NCBI RefSeq assembly: GCF_001428245.1
Contig: NZ_LMRV01000044.1
Coordinates: 225,537 to 277,150 of the forward strand
DNA: 51,614 nt
Source of the DNA: Paenibacillus sp. Soil522
GTDB lineage: Bacteria; Bacillota; Bacilli; Paenibacillales; Paenibacillaceae
Direction of reading: 5' to 3'
The position numbers and the translations under genes were made by a program. Shown piece after piece: positions 1 to 8,222 of the stretch. Below the pieces are notes generated by a model that made no database searches, was not told where the DNA came from, and worked only from the letters and a program-made list of their open reading frames with translations. Within the stretch, counting starts at the first letter, position 1. Each line of letters starts with the position of its first letter.

Positions 1-384
1 CGAACTTACAATATTACATCCTGGGGACTGGCCATGAATCCGAGAGCCGCCGATAAAGCAGCGGCGTGGGCATTTATCCGCTGGGCGACGAGTAAAGAGA
101 TTGTGCTTCAAACGCAGCGCAAAGGCAATCCGGGTGCGCGTCATTCCGTTTGGAACATGTCCAAGGGAACGGCGGGGTTCCCGAAAGAGATGGTTGAAGT
201 AATCAAAAAATCCGGCGTCGGCGGTGTAGACCACGACCGTCCTACAGTTATCAACGTGGCGGAGGCCCGGGAAACGGTCGGAGAAATCGTTCAACGCGTC
301 ATGATGGGGGATCCCGATCTTCAGCAGGCGGCGGACAGAGCAAATGCCGCACTGCAAGCGATATTGGATAAAGAAGCGGAATGA
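1..384 (+). CDS. Sugar ABC transporter solute-binding protein, C-terminal part
   Basis: The reading frame is already open at base 1, so this is the 3' end of a longer gene. The 127 visible residues are the last helices of a family 1 extracellular solute-binding protein: a W-G-L-A-M stretch, then a helix with AAAWAFIRWATSKE, as found near the C-terminus of sugar-binding lipoproteins. The protein would capture a sugar or oligosaccharide outside the membrane and deliver it to ABC permeases, probably encoded upstream of the window. A YesM-type kinase starts 5 bases after the stop, which is the usual Paenibacillus arrangement of binding protein followed by its sensor pair. The substrate cannot be told. 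Confidence 0.85.
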   Translation, partial: RTYNITSWGLAMNPRAADKAAAWAFIRWATSKEIVLQTQRKGNPGARHSVWNMSKGTAGFPKEMVEVIKKSGVGGVDHDRPTVINVAEARETVGEIVQRVMMGDPDLQQAADRANAALQAILDKEAE

Positions 385-388
385 GAAG

Positions 389-2176
389 GTGATCGTCATA
401 CATTACAGGCTATCGATATTCGGCAAGATTATTATGACGATCATTCTTCTGCTTATCCCGGTTCTGTTCTTGTACAGCTACTCCAACCGGATTGCGGGCA
501 GTGTAGTAGAGGAGCAGCTCCGCTCATCCAATTTGAATGAATTGTCATTTTTTTTGAACCGGATGGATTCGAACATTGAGAATTTGTCCTTGTTTCCGGT
601 TATTTTAAGCTACGATCCGCATATTCGGGATTTTATTGGGGGAACCGGCGAGGCGGTCGGCAACCTGTTAAAGGCGCAATCCCGCTTAACGGAGAAATTG
701 AGCCTTCAGAGCGTGTCCAGCAGCTGGACCAATGATTTGACAATCGTGATGCCTAAGAGCAAGCAGGTGCTGTCCTCTAATATTTATATTAACGGTATTG
801 GGGAGTGGAAGTGGGATGTCCCCATCCGGAAGGCGTGGTCATACGAAGAGGATTATTCCCGCGGATTTCCGGCAGGTACTTTTATCCGGGAGACTAGCGA
901 ACCCGCCAATGCGGCAGCCACCTTGCAAGCCGATGCGGTATTTCAGGTTCGTTTCCCGGTGGAAACCATTACCGACCTGCTGGACATTTACCGGAAGGAC
1001 AAGCATAGCGATCCATTCCTGTATCATCCGGATTACCGGCCGATTCGGAATAGCACGCCTGACTTGCTGATCGAAGAACCGATTATACGAGATGTGCTGA
1101 ACAGGTCCTTGTCGGATGCAGGTCAGGAAACGGTTGTAATCAACGATCAATCGTTTTTGGTCAGCTATGTAAAATCACGCCAACTAGGCTGGTATTTAGT
1201 TGATTATGTTCCTGTCCAAAGGATATTGTCTCCCATTACAACGGCGCGCAATTGGTTCTACGGTTCAATTGCCTTTCTGCTTATGATCGGTTTATTCGCT
1301 TCGTTTCTGCTTTACCGTAACGTCCAGATTCCGATCCAAAACATGATCAGAGGCGTGAAACGGATGAGCAGAGGGGATTTATCCTCGCGTATTGATTATA
1401 AAGCAAAGAACGAATTTGATGATTTAATCCGGCATTACAACGAAATGGCCGGCCGAATTCAGGTGTTGATCGAGGATGTTTATACGGAGAAGCTGCGGTC
1501 GCGCGAGGCGACGCTGAAGCAGCTGCAGTCTCAGATAAACCCGCATTTTCTGTACAATTCGCTGTTTTTTGTCATCAATTCCGCCATGCTGGAGGATCGG
1601 GATGCAGTTATCGCCATGACCGAAAATTTGGCCGAGTATTATCGTTACAGTGCAAGGGTTGAGAACCAGCAGGTTACCCTTCGGGATGAACTCGATTTGG
1701 TACGTCACTACCTGAATATCCACCATTTGAGGATGCAGCGTCTTACGTTTACGATAACCGTTCCGGAAGAAATGATGGATGAGCCTGTCCCGCGCCTCCT
1801 TCTTCAGCCATTAGTTGAAAATGCCATTGTCCATGGTATTGAGCATCGGGTGGAGGGCGGCGCCATTACCATAACAGGCGAGCAGAATGACAGATGGAAC
1901 CGGATCATCATAGCCGATAATGGATCGGGGCTGTCAGAGGCCGGGCTGCGCAAGCTGGCGATTCAACTAAATGAACCGATGTCCGATGAACTCGGCTGCG
2001 GGACATGGAACGTACACCGGCGTTTACAGTATCAATTTGGAGAAGGCTCGGGATTAACGTTCAGGCATGATCCAGGCGGAGGGCTGGCAGCCGTTCTGAC
2101 ATGGAACCGGACAAGCAGCCCTGCGAAACCGAGGCTAGAGGAGGGAGACGATGACTCAACTATTGATCGTGGATGA
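389..2176 (+). CDS. YesM/LytS-type membrane sensor histidine kinase
   Basis: Sensor kinase of about 595 residues. It has a transmembrane helix near residues 12-31, an extracellular sensing region of roughly 250 residues, a second helix near 288-310, a HAMP linker, the His_kinase motif SQINPHFLYNSL with the phospho-accepting His at about residue 386, and a GHKL ATPase domain with an N-box (LVENAIVHG, about 475-483) and DNGSGL (about 510). It should phosphorylate the response regulator encoded next, whose start lies 26 bases inside this gene. The GTG at 389 is chosen because it follows the previous stop directly with AGCGGA upstream; ATG 434 is an alternative but would cut into the first membrane helix. 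The signal is probably a sugar or a sugar-loaded binding protein (inference from the neighbour). Confidence 0.88.
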   Translation: MIVIHYRLSIFGKIIMTIILLLIPVLFLYSYSNRIAGSVVEEQLRSSNLNELSFFLNRMDSNIENLSLFPVILSYDPHIRDFIGGTGEAVGNLLKAQSRLTEKLSLQSVSSSWTNDLTIVMPKSKQVLSSNIYINGIGEWKWDVPIRKAWSYEEDYSRGFPAGTFIRETSEPANAAATLQADAVFQVRFPVETITDLLDIYRKDKHSDPFLYHPDYRPIRNSTPDLLIEEPIIRDVLNRSLSDAGQETVVINDQSFLVSYVKSRQLGWYLVDYVPVQRILSPITTARNWFYGSIAFLLMIGLFASFLLYRNVQIPIQNMIRGVKRMSRGDLSSRIDYKAKNEFDDLIRHYNEMAGRIQVLIEDVYTEKLRSREATLKQLQSQINPHFLYNSLFFVINSAMLEDRDAVIAMTENLAEYYRYSARVENQQVTLRDELDLVRHYLNIHHLRMQRLTFTITVPEEMMDEPVPRLLLQPLVENAIVHGIEHRVEGGAITITGEQNDRWNRIIIADNGSGLSEAGLRKLAIQLNEPMSDELGCGTWNVHRRLQYQFGEGSGLTFRHDPGGGLAAVLTWNRTSSPAKPRLEEGDDDSTIDRG

Positions 2177-3767
2177 CGAAGCTCACGTGGTTGATCGTTT
2201 CTCTACCACGATTGACTGGAAGGCCGTGGGCGTCGAGCAGGTTTTCAAGGCATATTCCGGACTGGAAGCACTCGCGCTCCTCAGGCAATTTTCCATCGAT
2301 ATCGTCATCACCGATATTAAAATGCCAGGCATGACGGGCTTGCAATTGATCGCGGAGGTCCGCCGGCTTTGGCCCAAAACAAAATGCATACTATTGTCCG
2401 GGTACTCGGATTTCAATTACGCCAAAGAGGCCATTCTGTACCAGACCGAGGATTACTTGCTGAAGCCGGTAAAGGAAGAGGATTTGCTGACGGCCGTTAA
2501 GCGGGTCCTGGTAAAGCTGGAATTGGAATGGGAGGAAGTCATATCCAATCAGAAGCTGACCTATACGTTCAAGGAAAATCTTCCTTTGCTTAGGGCGAAT
2601 TTGCTCCTTGAGCTGCTTCAGGGCCGAAGATGGGAGACAGACGTTCTTCATAACAAAATGAAGATGCTGGAGCTTTCCGATCACGAATGGCAATCCTGTT
2701 CGCTCATGGTGGTACGTTTGGATGAACTTTTTCTCCAGTATGATCTTCAAGATCTATCCTGGAAGGAATATGCTATCAGCAATATGGTCGAAGAGTTGTT
2801 TGGCGGGCGATATGCGATCTGGTATGCCAAAGATGCTCTTGATTATCTTGTTTTTGCGATGACAGCAAAACGGGAGGCGGCCGAAGAGAACGATACCGTC
2901 TGGTTCGAGCGTATGGCGGCTGCCCTACAAACGGCGGTGGGCACGTATTTGAAGGGCAGAATCTCCGTTATGGTCTGTCATGACGGACGGTTTCCTAATG
3001 ATCTGGCAACGCTATACAGCCGTTCAATTGGAGCATTCCGTAAACGGATCGGAAGTGAACGGGAGCTATTTATGCGGCTGGAGGACGATCTTTCGGAAAA
3101 GGGGATAGAGTCGCTGAAAAGCCTCTACGAACCGCCTGCGTTGATTCATTTGCTTGAGGCGGCGAGGTGGGATGACATCGTAGAGAAGCTGCGGCTGATC
3201 TTTGACGACATGGAGGATATCCAATCCGGTTCGCAGGAGCATCTCCTTGAGATCTATTTCACGATCGCTTCCGCCTATTCGTATATTGCGCATAAAAACG
3301 GAAGGCATTTATCGGAATTGCTCGGTGATGAATACGAAAAAATGACGGAAGGTCTTCCTTTTCGTTCCGTGAACCAGCTCCGCGAATGGTCGCTTCGGAC
3401 GCTGCATAGAATTCGCGAGGACATGGATCAGGAGACGAAGGATTCAAGAACAACCTTGATCCGGGAGATCCAGGCTTTTATTGAACAAAACGTCCAGCAG
3501 GATGTTTCCTTGCAAGCGGTCGCCGATCATGTGCATCTTCATCCGGTATATGTTTCGAAGGTGTACAAGCTGGAAACCGGTGAAAATTTAAGTGACTATG
3601 TGCAGCTTGTGCGCATGAACAAAGCGGAATATCTTCTCAAGCACAGCGTGGACAAAATTTATGAAATCGCTGCAAGCCTTGGCTATCAGCGTCCGCATTC
3701 CTTTAATCATGCTTTCAAAAAAAAATTCGGCATGACCCCTCAGGAATACAGAGACCGATTTTCTTAA
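2151..3767 (+). CDS. YesN-type response regulator with AraC DNA-binding domain
   Basis: Protein of 538 residues. It has an N-terminal receiver domain with the acidic pair in LLIVDDE, the phospho-accepting Asp at about residue 55 (VITDIKMPG) and the conserved LLKP lysine. A middle region of about 300 residues has no domain I recognise. The C-terminal AraC/XylS double helix-turn-helix spans about 437-537 and ends in the typical FKKKFGMTPQEYRDR. It is the partner of the overlapping kinase and would activate transport or catabolic genes for the local ABC system. ATG 2151 is preceded by GAGGGAG. Confidence 0.9.
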   Translation: MTQLLIVDDEAHVVDRFSTTIDWKAVGVEQVFKAYSGLEALALLRQFSIDIVITDIKMPGMTGLQLIAEVRRLWPKTKCILLSGYSDFNYAKEAILYQTEDYLLKPVKEEDLLTAVKRVLVKLELEWEEVISNQKLTYTFKENLPLLRANLLLELLQGRRWETDVLHNKMKMLELSDHEWQSCSLMVVRLDELFLQYDLQDLSWKEYAISNMVEELFGGRYAIWYAKDALDYLVFAMTAKREAAEENDTVWFERMAAALQTAVGTYLKGRISVMVCHDGRFPNDLATLYSRSIGAFRKRIGSERELFMRLEDDLSEKGIESLKSLYEPPALIHLLEAARWDDIVEKLRLIFDDMEDIQSGSQEHLLEIYFTIASAYSYIAHKNGRHLSELLGDEYEKMTEGLPFRSVNQLREWSLRTLHRIREDMDQETKDSRTTLIREIQAFIEQNVQQDVSLQAVADHVHLHPVYVSKVYKLETGENLSDYVQLVRMNKAEYLLKHSVDKIYEIAASLGYQRPHSFNHAFKKKFGMTPQEYRDRFS

Positions 3768-3845
3768 GACCATTTTGTATAAGCGGTATGCGGCTGTTAT
3801 GGCCTATACCTGCAACTTAATCATACTATTTCGGGAGGTTTGCTT

Positions 3846-5192
3846 GTGTTATTATTTATCGTTCTAGCAGCCATTGTGGTGCTGCTGCTTTTGATTACGG
3901 TTGCGAAGATGAATCCTTTTGTCGCCCTTATCGTGACGGCGATTGGTACCGGGATTGCTGCCGGCATGCCTTTGTTCACTACGGAAGATCATCCGGGTAT
4001 CATCGATTCAATCAAAACGGGTATGGGCAATACGCTCGGATTTCTGGCTGTCGTGCTTGCACTTGGCACCATGCTGGGTAAAATGATGGCAGAATCTGGA
4101 GGAGCGGAGCGTATCGCCCGGACTCTTATCCGTCTGTTTGGCGAAAAAAATGTCCATTGGGCAATGATGTTCGTCGCCTTTTTCGTCGGCATTCCGGTGT
4201 TTTTCCAAGTCGGCTTCGTCCTGCTCATTCCGCTTGTATTTACGATAGCCAGACAAACCGGCGTATCGCTTATCAAAATCGGTGTGCCGCTTGTCGCCGG
4301 TTTGTCGGTTGTGCATGGACTTGTTCCTCCTCATCCGGCTGCGATGGCAGCCGTAGGTATTTTTAACGCAGATGTTGGAAGAACGATTTTATATTCCATT
4401 ATTGTTGGGCTTCCGACCGCTATCCTTGCAGGTCCGTTGTATGGAAAATGGATCGGCAACCGGATTCATAAGACCGTCCCTAAGGAAATGGGTGACCAGC
4501 TGACGGAGAACGGCGATACAAAAAAACTGCCTGGTTTCTTTAATACGTTATTCACCATTCTCGTTCCTGTATTTCTCATGCTCATCGCCTCGATCGCGGA
4601 TTTGGCTCTGGAGAAAGGCACAATCCTGTTCCAGGCATGTAAATTTGTCGGCGACCCTATCGTTGCGCTGCTTATCGCTACGATCTATTCCTTTTTCAGT
4701 CTCGGCTTCTTCCGCGGCATGAGCCGTGATTCGATTCTCAAATTTACGAACGATTGCCTGGCACCTACGGCTACGATCCTGCTCGTCATCGGTGCCGGCG
4801 GCGCATTTAACCGGGTGCTGCTCGATTCGGGCATCGGTGATTATATCGCGGAGATTGCCACTGCTTCACATATGTCGCCGATTCTTCTCGGTTGGGGAAT
4901 CGCGGCTATGATCCGTGTCGCTACAGGCTCGGCCACCGTCTCGATGATGACGGCGGCAGGTATTGTCGCTCCAATCGCGGCTATTGTGCCGGGTGTAAAT
5001 GTCGAGCTGCTTGTTCTGGCTACCGGCGCCGGTTCACTCATTTTATCCCATGTCAACGACTCCGGATTCTGGCTCATTAAGGAATACTTCGGTATGACTG
5101 TCAAGGAGACGCTTATGACATGGACGGCCTTAGAGACGATCATTTCTGTTGCAGCGCTTGCGTTTATCCTTGTGTTGGACATATTTGTTTAA
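3846..5192 (+). CDS. GntP-family gluconate/organic acid permease
   Basis: Hydrophobic protein of about 448 residues with 12 or more membrane segments. It matches the GntP family (gluconate:H+ symporters) in length and in motifs: GMPLFTTEDHPG, VPPHPAAMAAVGIFNADVGR, the GAGGAFNRVLLDSG block and HVNDSGFWL near the end. It would import gluconate or a related sugar acid. A TTG at 3840 is also in frame, but the GGGAGG at 3833-3838 lies only one base before it and 7 bases before GTG 3846, so the GTG is the better start. It follows the YesMN pair by 78 bases without a visible terminator and is closed by a strong terminator, so regulation by the upstream pair is possible but not shown. Confidence 0.88.
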   Translation: MLLFIVLAAIVVLLLLITVAKMNPFVALIVTAIGTGIAAGMPLFTTEDHPGIIDSIKTGMGNTLGFLAVVLALGTMLGKMMAESGGAERIARTLIRLFGEKNVHWAMMFVAFFVGIPVFFQVGFVLLIPLVFTIARQTGVSLIKIGVPLVAGLSVVHGLVPPHPAAMAAVGIFNADVGRTILYSIIVGLPTAILAGPLYGKWIGNRIHKTVPKEMGDQLTENGDTKKLPGFFNTLFTILVPVFLMLIASIADLALEKGTILFQACKFVGDPIVALLIATIYSFFSLGFFRGMSRDSILKFTNDCLAPTATILLVIGAGGAFNRVLLDSGIGDYIAEIATASHMSPILLGWGIAAMIRVATGSATVSMMTAAGIVAPIAAIVPGVNVELLVLATGAGSLILSHVNDSGFWLIKEYFGMTVKETLMTWTALETIISVAALAFILVLDIFV

Positions 5193-5220
5193 TCGAAGGA
5201 ATCATTTAGGACGAACTGTA

Positions 5221-5264
5221 GGGGCTGTCTCTCAGGTCATTAGACCTTTGAGACAGCCCCTTTT
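5221..5264 (+). terminator. Rho-independent terminator after the GntP gene
   Basis: Perfect 11-bp outer stem GGGGCTGTCTC / GAGACAGCCCC (5221-5231 and 5250-5260), with an inner AGGT/ACCT stem and a following T run. A near copy of the whole element lies at 39262-39308 after cysK. Confidence 0.9.
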
Positions 5265-5375
5265 GCTTAAAAAACGATTTATTTTCAAACGGTTAATCCG
5301 TTTTTTCCTCAGATTCTCGTTTTCTCACGTTCGAGCAGCGTCTGCAAATAGGTGGATATGACCCTTGCAAGCTGA

Positions 5376-5654
5376 TCGTTTACGGAGGGCTGCTGCGCGG
5401 TCGGATTGTTTGAAACCATCGAAATCCGCCAAGGAATGATTTCATACGGGGATCATATGAAGATTATTCTCTATACCGATGGGTTAAGTGAATCAATGGG
5501 CGATAACGGGGAGGACAAGCTGGATCTGTTAGTTGAGCAGCTAAGCAGCAGAGAAAGCGCTGAGCCTTCGGCTATCGTCCGCGACTTTATTTCCGGGCAA
5601 AACAGCGACAATCAGAAGGATGATATATGCTTGGTTATGATTGCCGAGAAGTAG
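5376..5654 (+). pseudogene. Remnant of PP2C/SpoIIE-type serine phosphatase (RsbU-like)
   Basis: The open frame from 5376 gives GCCAVGLFET, then MKIILYTDGLSES and, near the end, NQKDDICLVMI. These are the last three conserved blocks of SpoIIE/RsbU-type PP2C phosphatases: the 'GLFE' strand, the 'L-Y-T-D-G-L-x-E' metal-binding strand and the 'K-D-D-x-C/T' metal-binding strand. The first two thirds of the catalytic domain are missing, and the same frame has a stop at 5373. There is no convincing start codon or ribosome site; TTG 5406 is the first possibility. Such phosphatases dephosphorylate an RsbV-type antagonist and release a stress sigma factor. The nearby rsbV-like, rsbW-like and sigB genes fit that role. 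As it stands it should be inactive. Confidence 0.72.
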
Positions 5655-5748
5655 AATGGCGCATCCTGTTTCAATGAGCCGGGAACGGTTTATATATACC
5701 TATAACCAAAAAAGGAAGAAGGACATTCCCGCATAGGAGGGAGATCAT

Positions 5749-6357
5749 ATGAAGAATATTATTTTAATCGGCTGTTTGATCGGAGGCATTGTCGCTTTTA
5801 CGGGAGAGTTCGGACATGTTGCCGTTATGACCCGGGCGACTGATTCAAGCCCGGCTAAGTCGGAAGTATCTGCCGAGGCAGTGAGTAAAATAATAACCTC
5901 TTCTATGCCTTCTTCGACAGTAACAAAGGATACCTACGCAGCAGAAGCAAGTTCAGCTGAACCGGCGAAACCGGATTTTAAGCTTCAAACGGTCAACGGC
6001 ATTTCGCTTTCCGATACCCCAAGCACCGTTGCCCGGAAGCTCGGTGAGCCGCAGCGCATTACGGAGGACCCCTACTTAAGGGAATTGTTGATTTATCAAT
6101 ATCCGAATATGGATGTCGTCTTTAACGGCGGAATCGTTTATTCCGTTGAAATTGCGGGGGACTCCGGGACGCTGCTGCTCGATGGCGTTGAAATTCCAGC
6201 CACGATTGAGGCAGTAAAGGGAGCACTGGGACAGCCTGATTATGTGACGGAGGACGGTATCGTGTTCGAGCGGAATGAAGCCTTGTTAAAGCTATTTATC
6301 GATCCGGAAACACAAAGGCTGACATCGATTCATTACTTCGACAGCTTCTCGATGTAA
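5749..6357 (+). CDS. Secreted protein of unknown function with duplicated C-terminal module
   Basis: Protein of 202 residues that I do not recognise as a named family. It starts with a signal-peptide-like helix (about 4-20, no lipobox), has a Ser/Ala/Thr-rich linker to about residue 80, then two similar modules. The first runs from NGISLSDTPSTVARKLGEP, the second from DGVEIPATIEAVKGALGQP; each is followed by a T-E-D turn and two hydrophobic strands. The 'short helix, G-x-P, strand' pattern recalls SmpA/OmlA- or BLIP-like repeats (structural guess). ATG 5749 has GGAGGGAG upstream. It stands between the phosphatase remnant and the STAS gene, so a stress or envelope role is possible but unproven. 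Confidence 0.65.
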   Translation: MKNIILIGCLIGGIVAFTGEFGHVAVMTRATDSSPAKSEVSAEAVSKIITSSMPSSTVTKDTYAAEASSAEPAKPDFKLQTVNGISLSDTPSTVARKLGEPQRITEDPYLRELLIYQYPNMDVVFNGGIVYSVEIAGDSGTLLLDGVEIPATIEAVKGALGQPDYVTEDGIVFERNEALLKLFIDPETQRLTSIHYFDSFSM

Positions 6358-6366
6358 GGAGCCGGC

Positions 6367-6404
6367 TGTACATCTTGTACAAAGAGAACGATCTTTGATA
6401 CTAT
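6367..6404 (+). promoter_or_regulatory. Possible promoter with TGTACA dyad upstream of the STAS/rsbW pair
   Basis: Two TGTACA hexamers (6367-6372 and 6376-6381) separated by TCT form a dyad. The second overlaps a possible -35 TTGTAC (6375-6380), followed 18 bases later by TACTAT (6399-6404). The arrangement suggests a repressor-controlled vegetative promoter. The -10 matches only 4 of 6 consensus bases, so this is tentative. Confidence 0.35.
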
Positions 6405-6435
6405 TTACTAAACAAATGCGAGCGGAGTGAATCGA

Positions 6436-6594
6436 ATGAGGAATGAGCCATTTCAAGTTGTGCAGGAAGAGACGCAGGAGCAATTTGTTCTTTATGTGAG
6501 CGGAGAGCTCGATTTATCTCCTGCCATTCAACGCCTATTTGATATGACAGGCATATCCAGATACTTAACCGAAGGGACAGAGGCTCAAGCATGA
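6436..6594 (+). pseudogene. RsbV-like STAS anti-anti-sigma factor with internal deletion
   Basis: Short ORF of 52 residues. The first 30 residues match the start of an anti-sigma-factor antagonist (FVLYVSGELDLSPA, residues 17-30). Directly after comes IQRLFDMTGISRYL (31-44), which matches the end of RsbV-type STAS domains, where an 'I-R-L-F-D-I-T-G-L' helix closes the fold. RsbV-like proteins are about 100-115 residues, so roughly 55-60 central residues are missing, including the D-S-T-G loop whose Ser is phosphorylated by RsbW. The frame is kept, and the stop overlaps the next start as ATGA, so the coupling to the downstream kinase survives. It probably cannot act as a normal switch partner. 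The ribosome site AGCGGAG lies at 6421-6427. Confidence 0.75.
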
Positions 6595-7028
6595 ATGCCA
6601 TTCGTTTACAAATCCCGGCCCATGCAGACTATATCGAACTGGTCAGAATTTGTCTATTTGGAATCGCCTCGAAGATGAGCTACGCCTTTGAAGAAATTGA
6701 AGATATAAAGGTAGCTGTTTCGGAGGCGTGCAATAATGCTGTTATCCATGGCGCTCAAAGCGCTGATCAGGATGTAATCGACATTTGCTTTGAAACGGGC
6801 GACGCCGGCCTTACCATAAAAGTGAAAAACAGCGGGCCGACGGTTCTCGTTCCAGATGCGCTGGAAGAGGCTGCTCCGCTGCCTGATGCAGACGTATGCG
6901 GGCTCCGCGCTGGCGGACTTGGCATTTACTTGATGCAGGCGCTGATGGATGAGGTTGAGGTTAACGCATCGGAGAGCGGAACGGAAGTTGTGATGACGAA
7001 ATATTTGAATGTAACAGCAAAGCAGTAG
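6591..7028 (+). CDS. RsbW-like anti-sigma factor / serine kinase, first copy
   Basis: Protein of 145 residues of the GHKL RsbW/SpoIIAB family. The N-box SEACNNAV keeps the catalytic Glu45 and Asn49, and the G2 box is GGLGIYLM. The usual D-E-G nucleotide-binding motif reads K-N-S-G (residues 79-82), so the Asp that contacts adenine is replaced by Asn80. RsbW proteins bind and hold the stress sigma factor and phosphorylate RsbV. This copy resembles the second RsbW (7779) along its whole length and shares the ALMDEVEV / GTEVVMTK ending. It is translated from an ATGA overlap with the truncated STAS gene and is followed by a terminator. It may bind a sigma factor without being an active kinase. 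Confidence 0.82.
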   Translation: MNAIRLQIPAHADYIELVRICLFGIASKMSYAFEEIEDIKVAVSEACNNAVIHGAQSADQDVIDICFETGDAGLTIKVKNSGPTVLVPDALEEAAPLPDADVCGLRAGGLGIYLMQALMDEVEVNASESGTEVVMTKYLNVTAKQ

Positions 7029-7048
7029 GCTTGCAGCTGCAAAATTAA

Positions 7049-7086
7049 AAGAGGAAATGACATCATCGTCATTTCCTCTTTTTCTA
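7049..7086 (+). terminator. Terminator after the first rsbW-like gene
   Basis: Thirteen-base stem AAGAGGAAATGAC / GTCATTTCCTCTT (7049-7061 and 7068-7080), six-base loop, then TTTTC. It separates the first rsbW-like transcript from the sigB operon. Confidence 0.88.
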
Positions 7087-7257
7087 TTTCCGCTAGCTTC
7101 ACGTCTTCGTGTATCAGGGTCATTAGACAGATACTGGTACAAAATATTGTAATTGGCCAGCCAAAGCATATGTTTTCCAGCATCGTTCTCTCACTTTATA
7201 GCATGAATGCGGCATCGGACAATTTTGTTCCTTCTATTAATAAAGCGAGTATACACT

Positions 7258-7283
7258 GTTTCAAATGAAGCGATAGCGGGTAA
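7258..7283 (+). promoter_or_regulatory. SigB-type promoter of the sigB operon
   Basis: GTTTCA (7258-7263), 14 bases, GGGTAA (7278-7283). This fits the B. subtilis SigB consensus GTTTaa-N12-15-GGGwAw. It lies just upstream of the DUF948 gene, which is followed by rsbW and sigB, so SigB would drive its own operon. Transcription would begin near 7290, leaving a leader of only about 20 bases. Confidence 0.72.
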
Positions 7284-7312
7284 CTTATGAAAAAAAGGAA
7301 GTGATGAAAACA

Positions 7313-7741
7313 ATGGAACTGCTTATGCAAATCAGTATGGCTGTTATAGCGATTGCTTTCCTGGTTCTCTTGTACTCTATCATTCAGACGCTGAAAATAT
7401 TACGGGGAGCGCTTGCTGAGATGCAGCAAACGTTAAGCTCGCTGAGAACAGAGGTTACGCAAATTAGCGTCGAGGTGAAGGAGGCCGTTCATCATACGAA
7501 TGCGATGACGCTCGATGTGCGAACGAAGCTAAGCTCATTAGACGTTTTATTCGCCTCAGTCAATGATCTTGGTCATGTCCTGCATTCGTTTACCGGAGCA
7601 GCCAAGGAATCAGCCGCAAGCGTAGTAGCGACTATAAAAGGCGGGAAGAAGAAGCCTGCCGGAGAGCCCGGGGTGTTAAGCACAATCTATGACGGCGTTA
7701 TTTCCACTATAAGAATTTGGAATAAAGTCAAAAAAATATGA
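7313..7741 (+). CDS. DUF948 (YtxG-like) membrane-anchored general stress protein
   Basis: Protein of about 142 residues. It has one N-terminal membrane helix (MAVIAIAFLVLLYSIIQ), then a long heptad-rich helix (TLKILRGALAEMQQTLSSLRTEVTQISVEVKEAV) and a basic GGKKKP patch, all typical of DUF948/YtxG proteins. GTG 7301 and ATG 7304 are in frame too, but AAGGAAGTG (7295-7303) would overlap or touch them; it is 9 bases before ATG 7313. The gene is first in the SigB-type transcript. The YtxH family, its usual companion in Bacillus, is encoded nearby on the other strand. Role: probably envelope protection under stress (family knowledge, not detailed). Confidence 0.78.
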   Translation: MELLMQISMAVIAIAFLVLLYSIIQTLKILRGALAEMQQTLSSLRTEVTQISVEVKEAVHHTNAMTLDVRTKLSSLDVLFASVNDLGHVLHSFTGAAKESAASVVATIKGGKKKPAGEPGVLSTIYDGVISTIRIWNKVKKI

Positions 7742-7778
7742 GTTACAATAGGAATATACAAGAGAGGATAGAAGAGAT

Positions 7779-8222
7779 ATGAACTCATTCATTCGTTTAA
7801 CGATTCCGGCACGGGCGGAGTATATCGATATGGTTAGGCTTGCATTATTTGGCATTGCGAATAAAGCAGGCTTCTCCTATGAGGAAATTGAAGATATGAA
7901 GGTAGCGGTAACGGAAGCGTGCACCAACGTTGTGCTCCATGCTTACAGCGATGGGCAGCCAGGTGTAGTAGACATCATCTTCGAGCTTGAGAAAGAAGAG
8001 ATATCGATCCGGATAAAGGACGAGGGCACCAGCTTTCAATATGAGCCATCCCCTGCTGGCAAGCCTGTCTCTCTTCACGATAAAGAGCTAAGCGAAGTGA
8101 CTGCAGGCGGGCTTGGCCTATTTATGATGCATGCTCTAATGGATAAAGTTGAAGTGCTTTCGGAAAGAGGTACAGAGGTGATTCTCACCAAGCTAATTGG
8201 TAGGAAAGAGGAGATGGCATGA
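7779..8222 (+). CDS. rsbW: Anti-sigma B factor / serine-protein kinase RsbW
   Basis: Protein of 147 residues with an intact GHKL kinase fold: N-box VTEACTNVVLHAY (Glu46, Asn50), nucleotide motif K-D-E-G (Asp81) and G2 box GGLGLFMM. It should hold the sigma factor encoded immediately downstream and phosphorylate RsbV. Its stop overlaps the sigB start as ATGA, as expected for a stoichiometric anti-sigma/sigma pair. The normal preceding gene, rsbV, is absent from this operon: only 37 bases separate it from the DUF948 gene. The only STAS candidate in the window is the truncated one at 6436. Confidence 0.9.
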   Translation: MNSFIRLTIPARAEYIDMVRLALFGIANKAGFSYEEIEDMKVAVTEACTNVVLHAYSDGQPGVVDIIFELEKEEISIRIKDEGTSFQYEPSPAGKPVSLHDKELSEVTAGGLGLFMMHALMDKVEVLSERGTEVILTKLIGRKEEMA

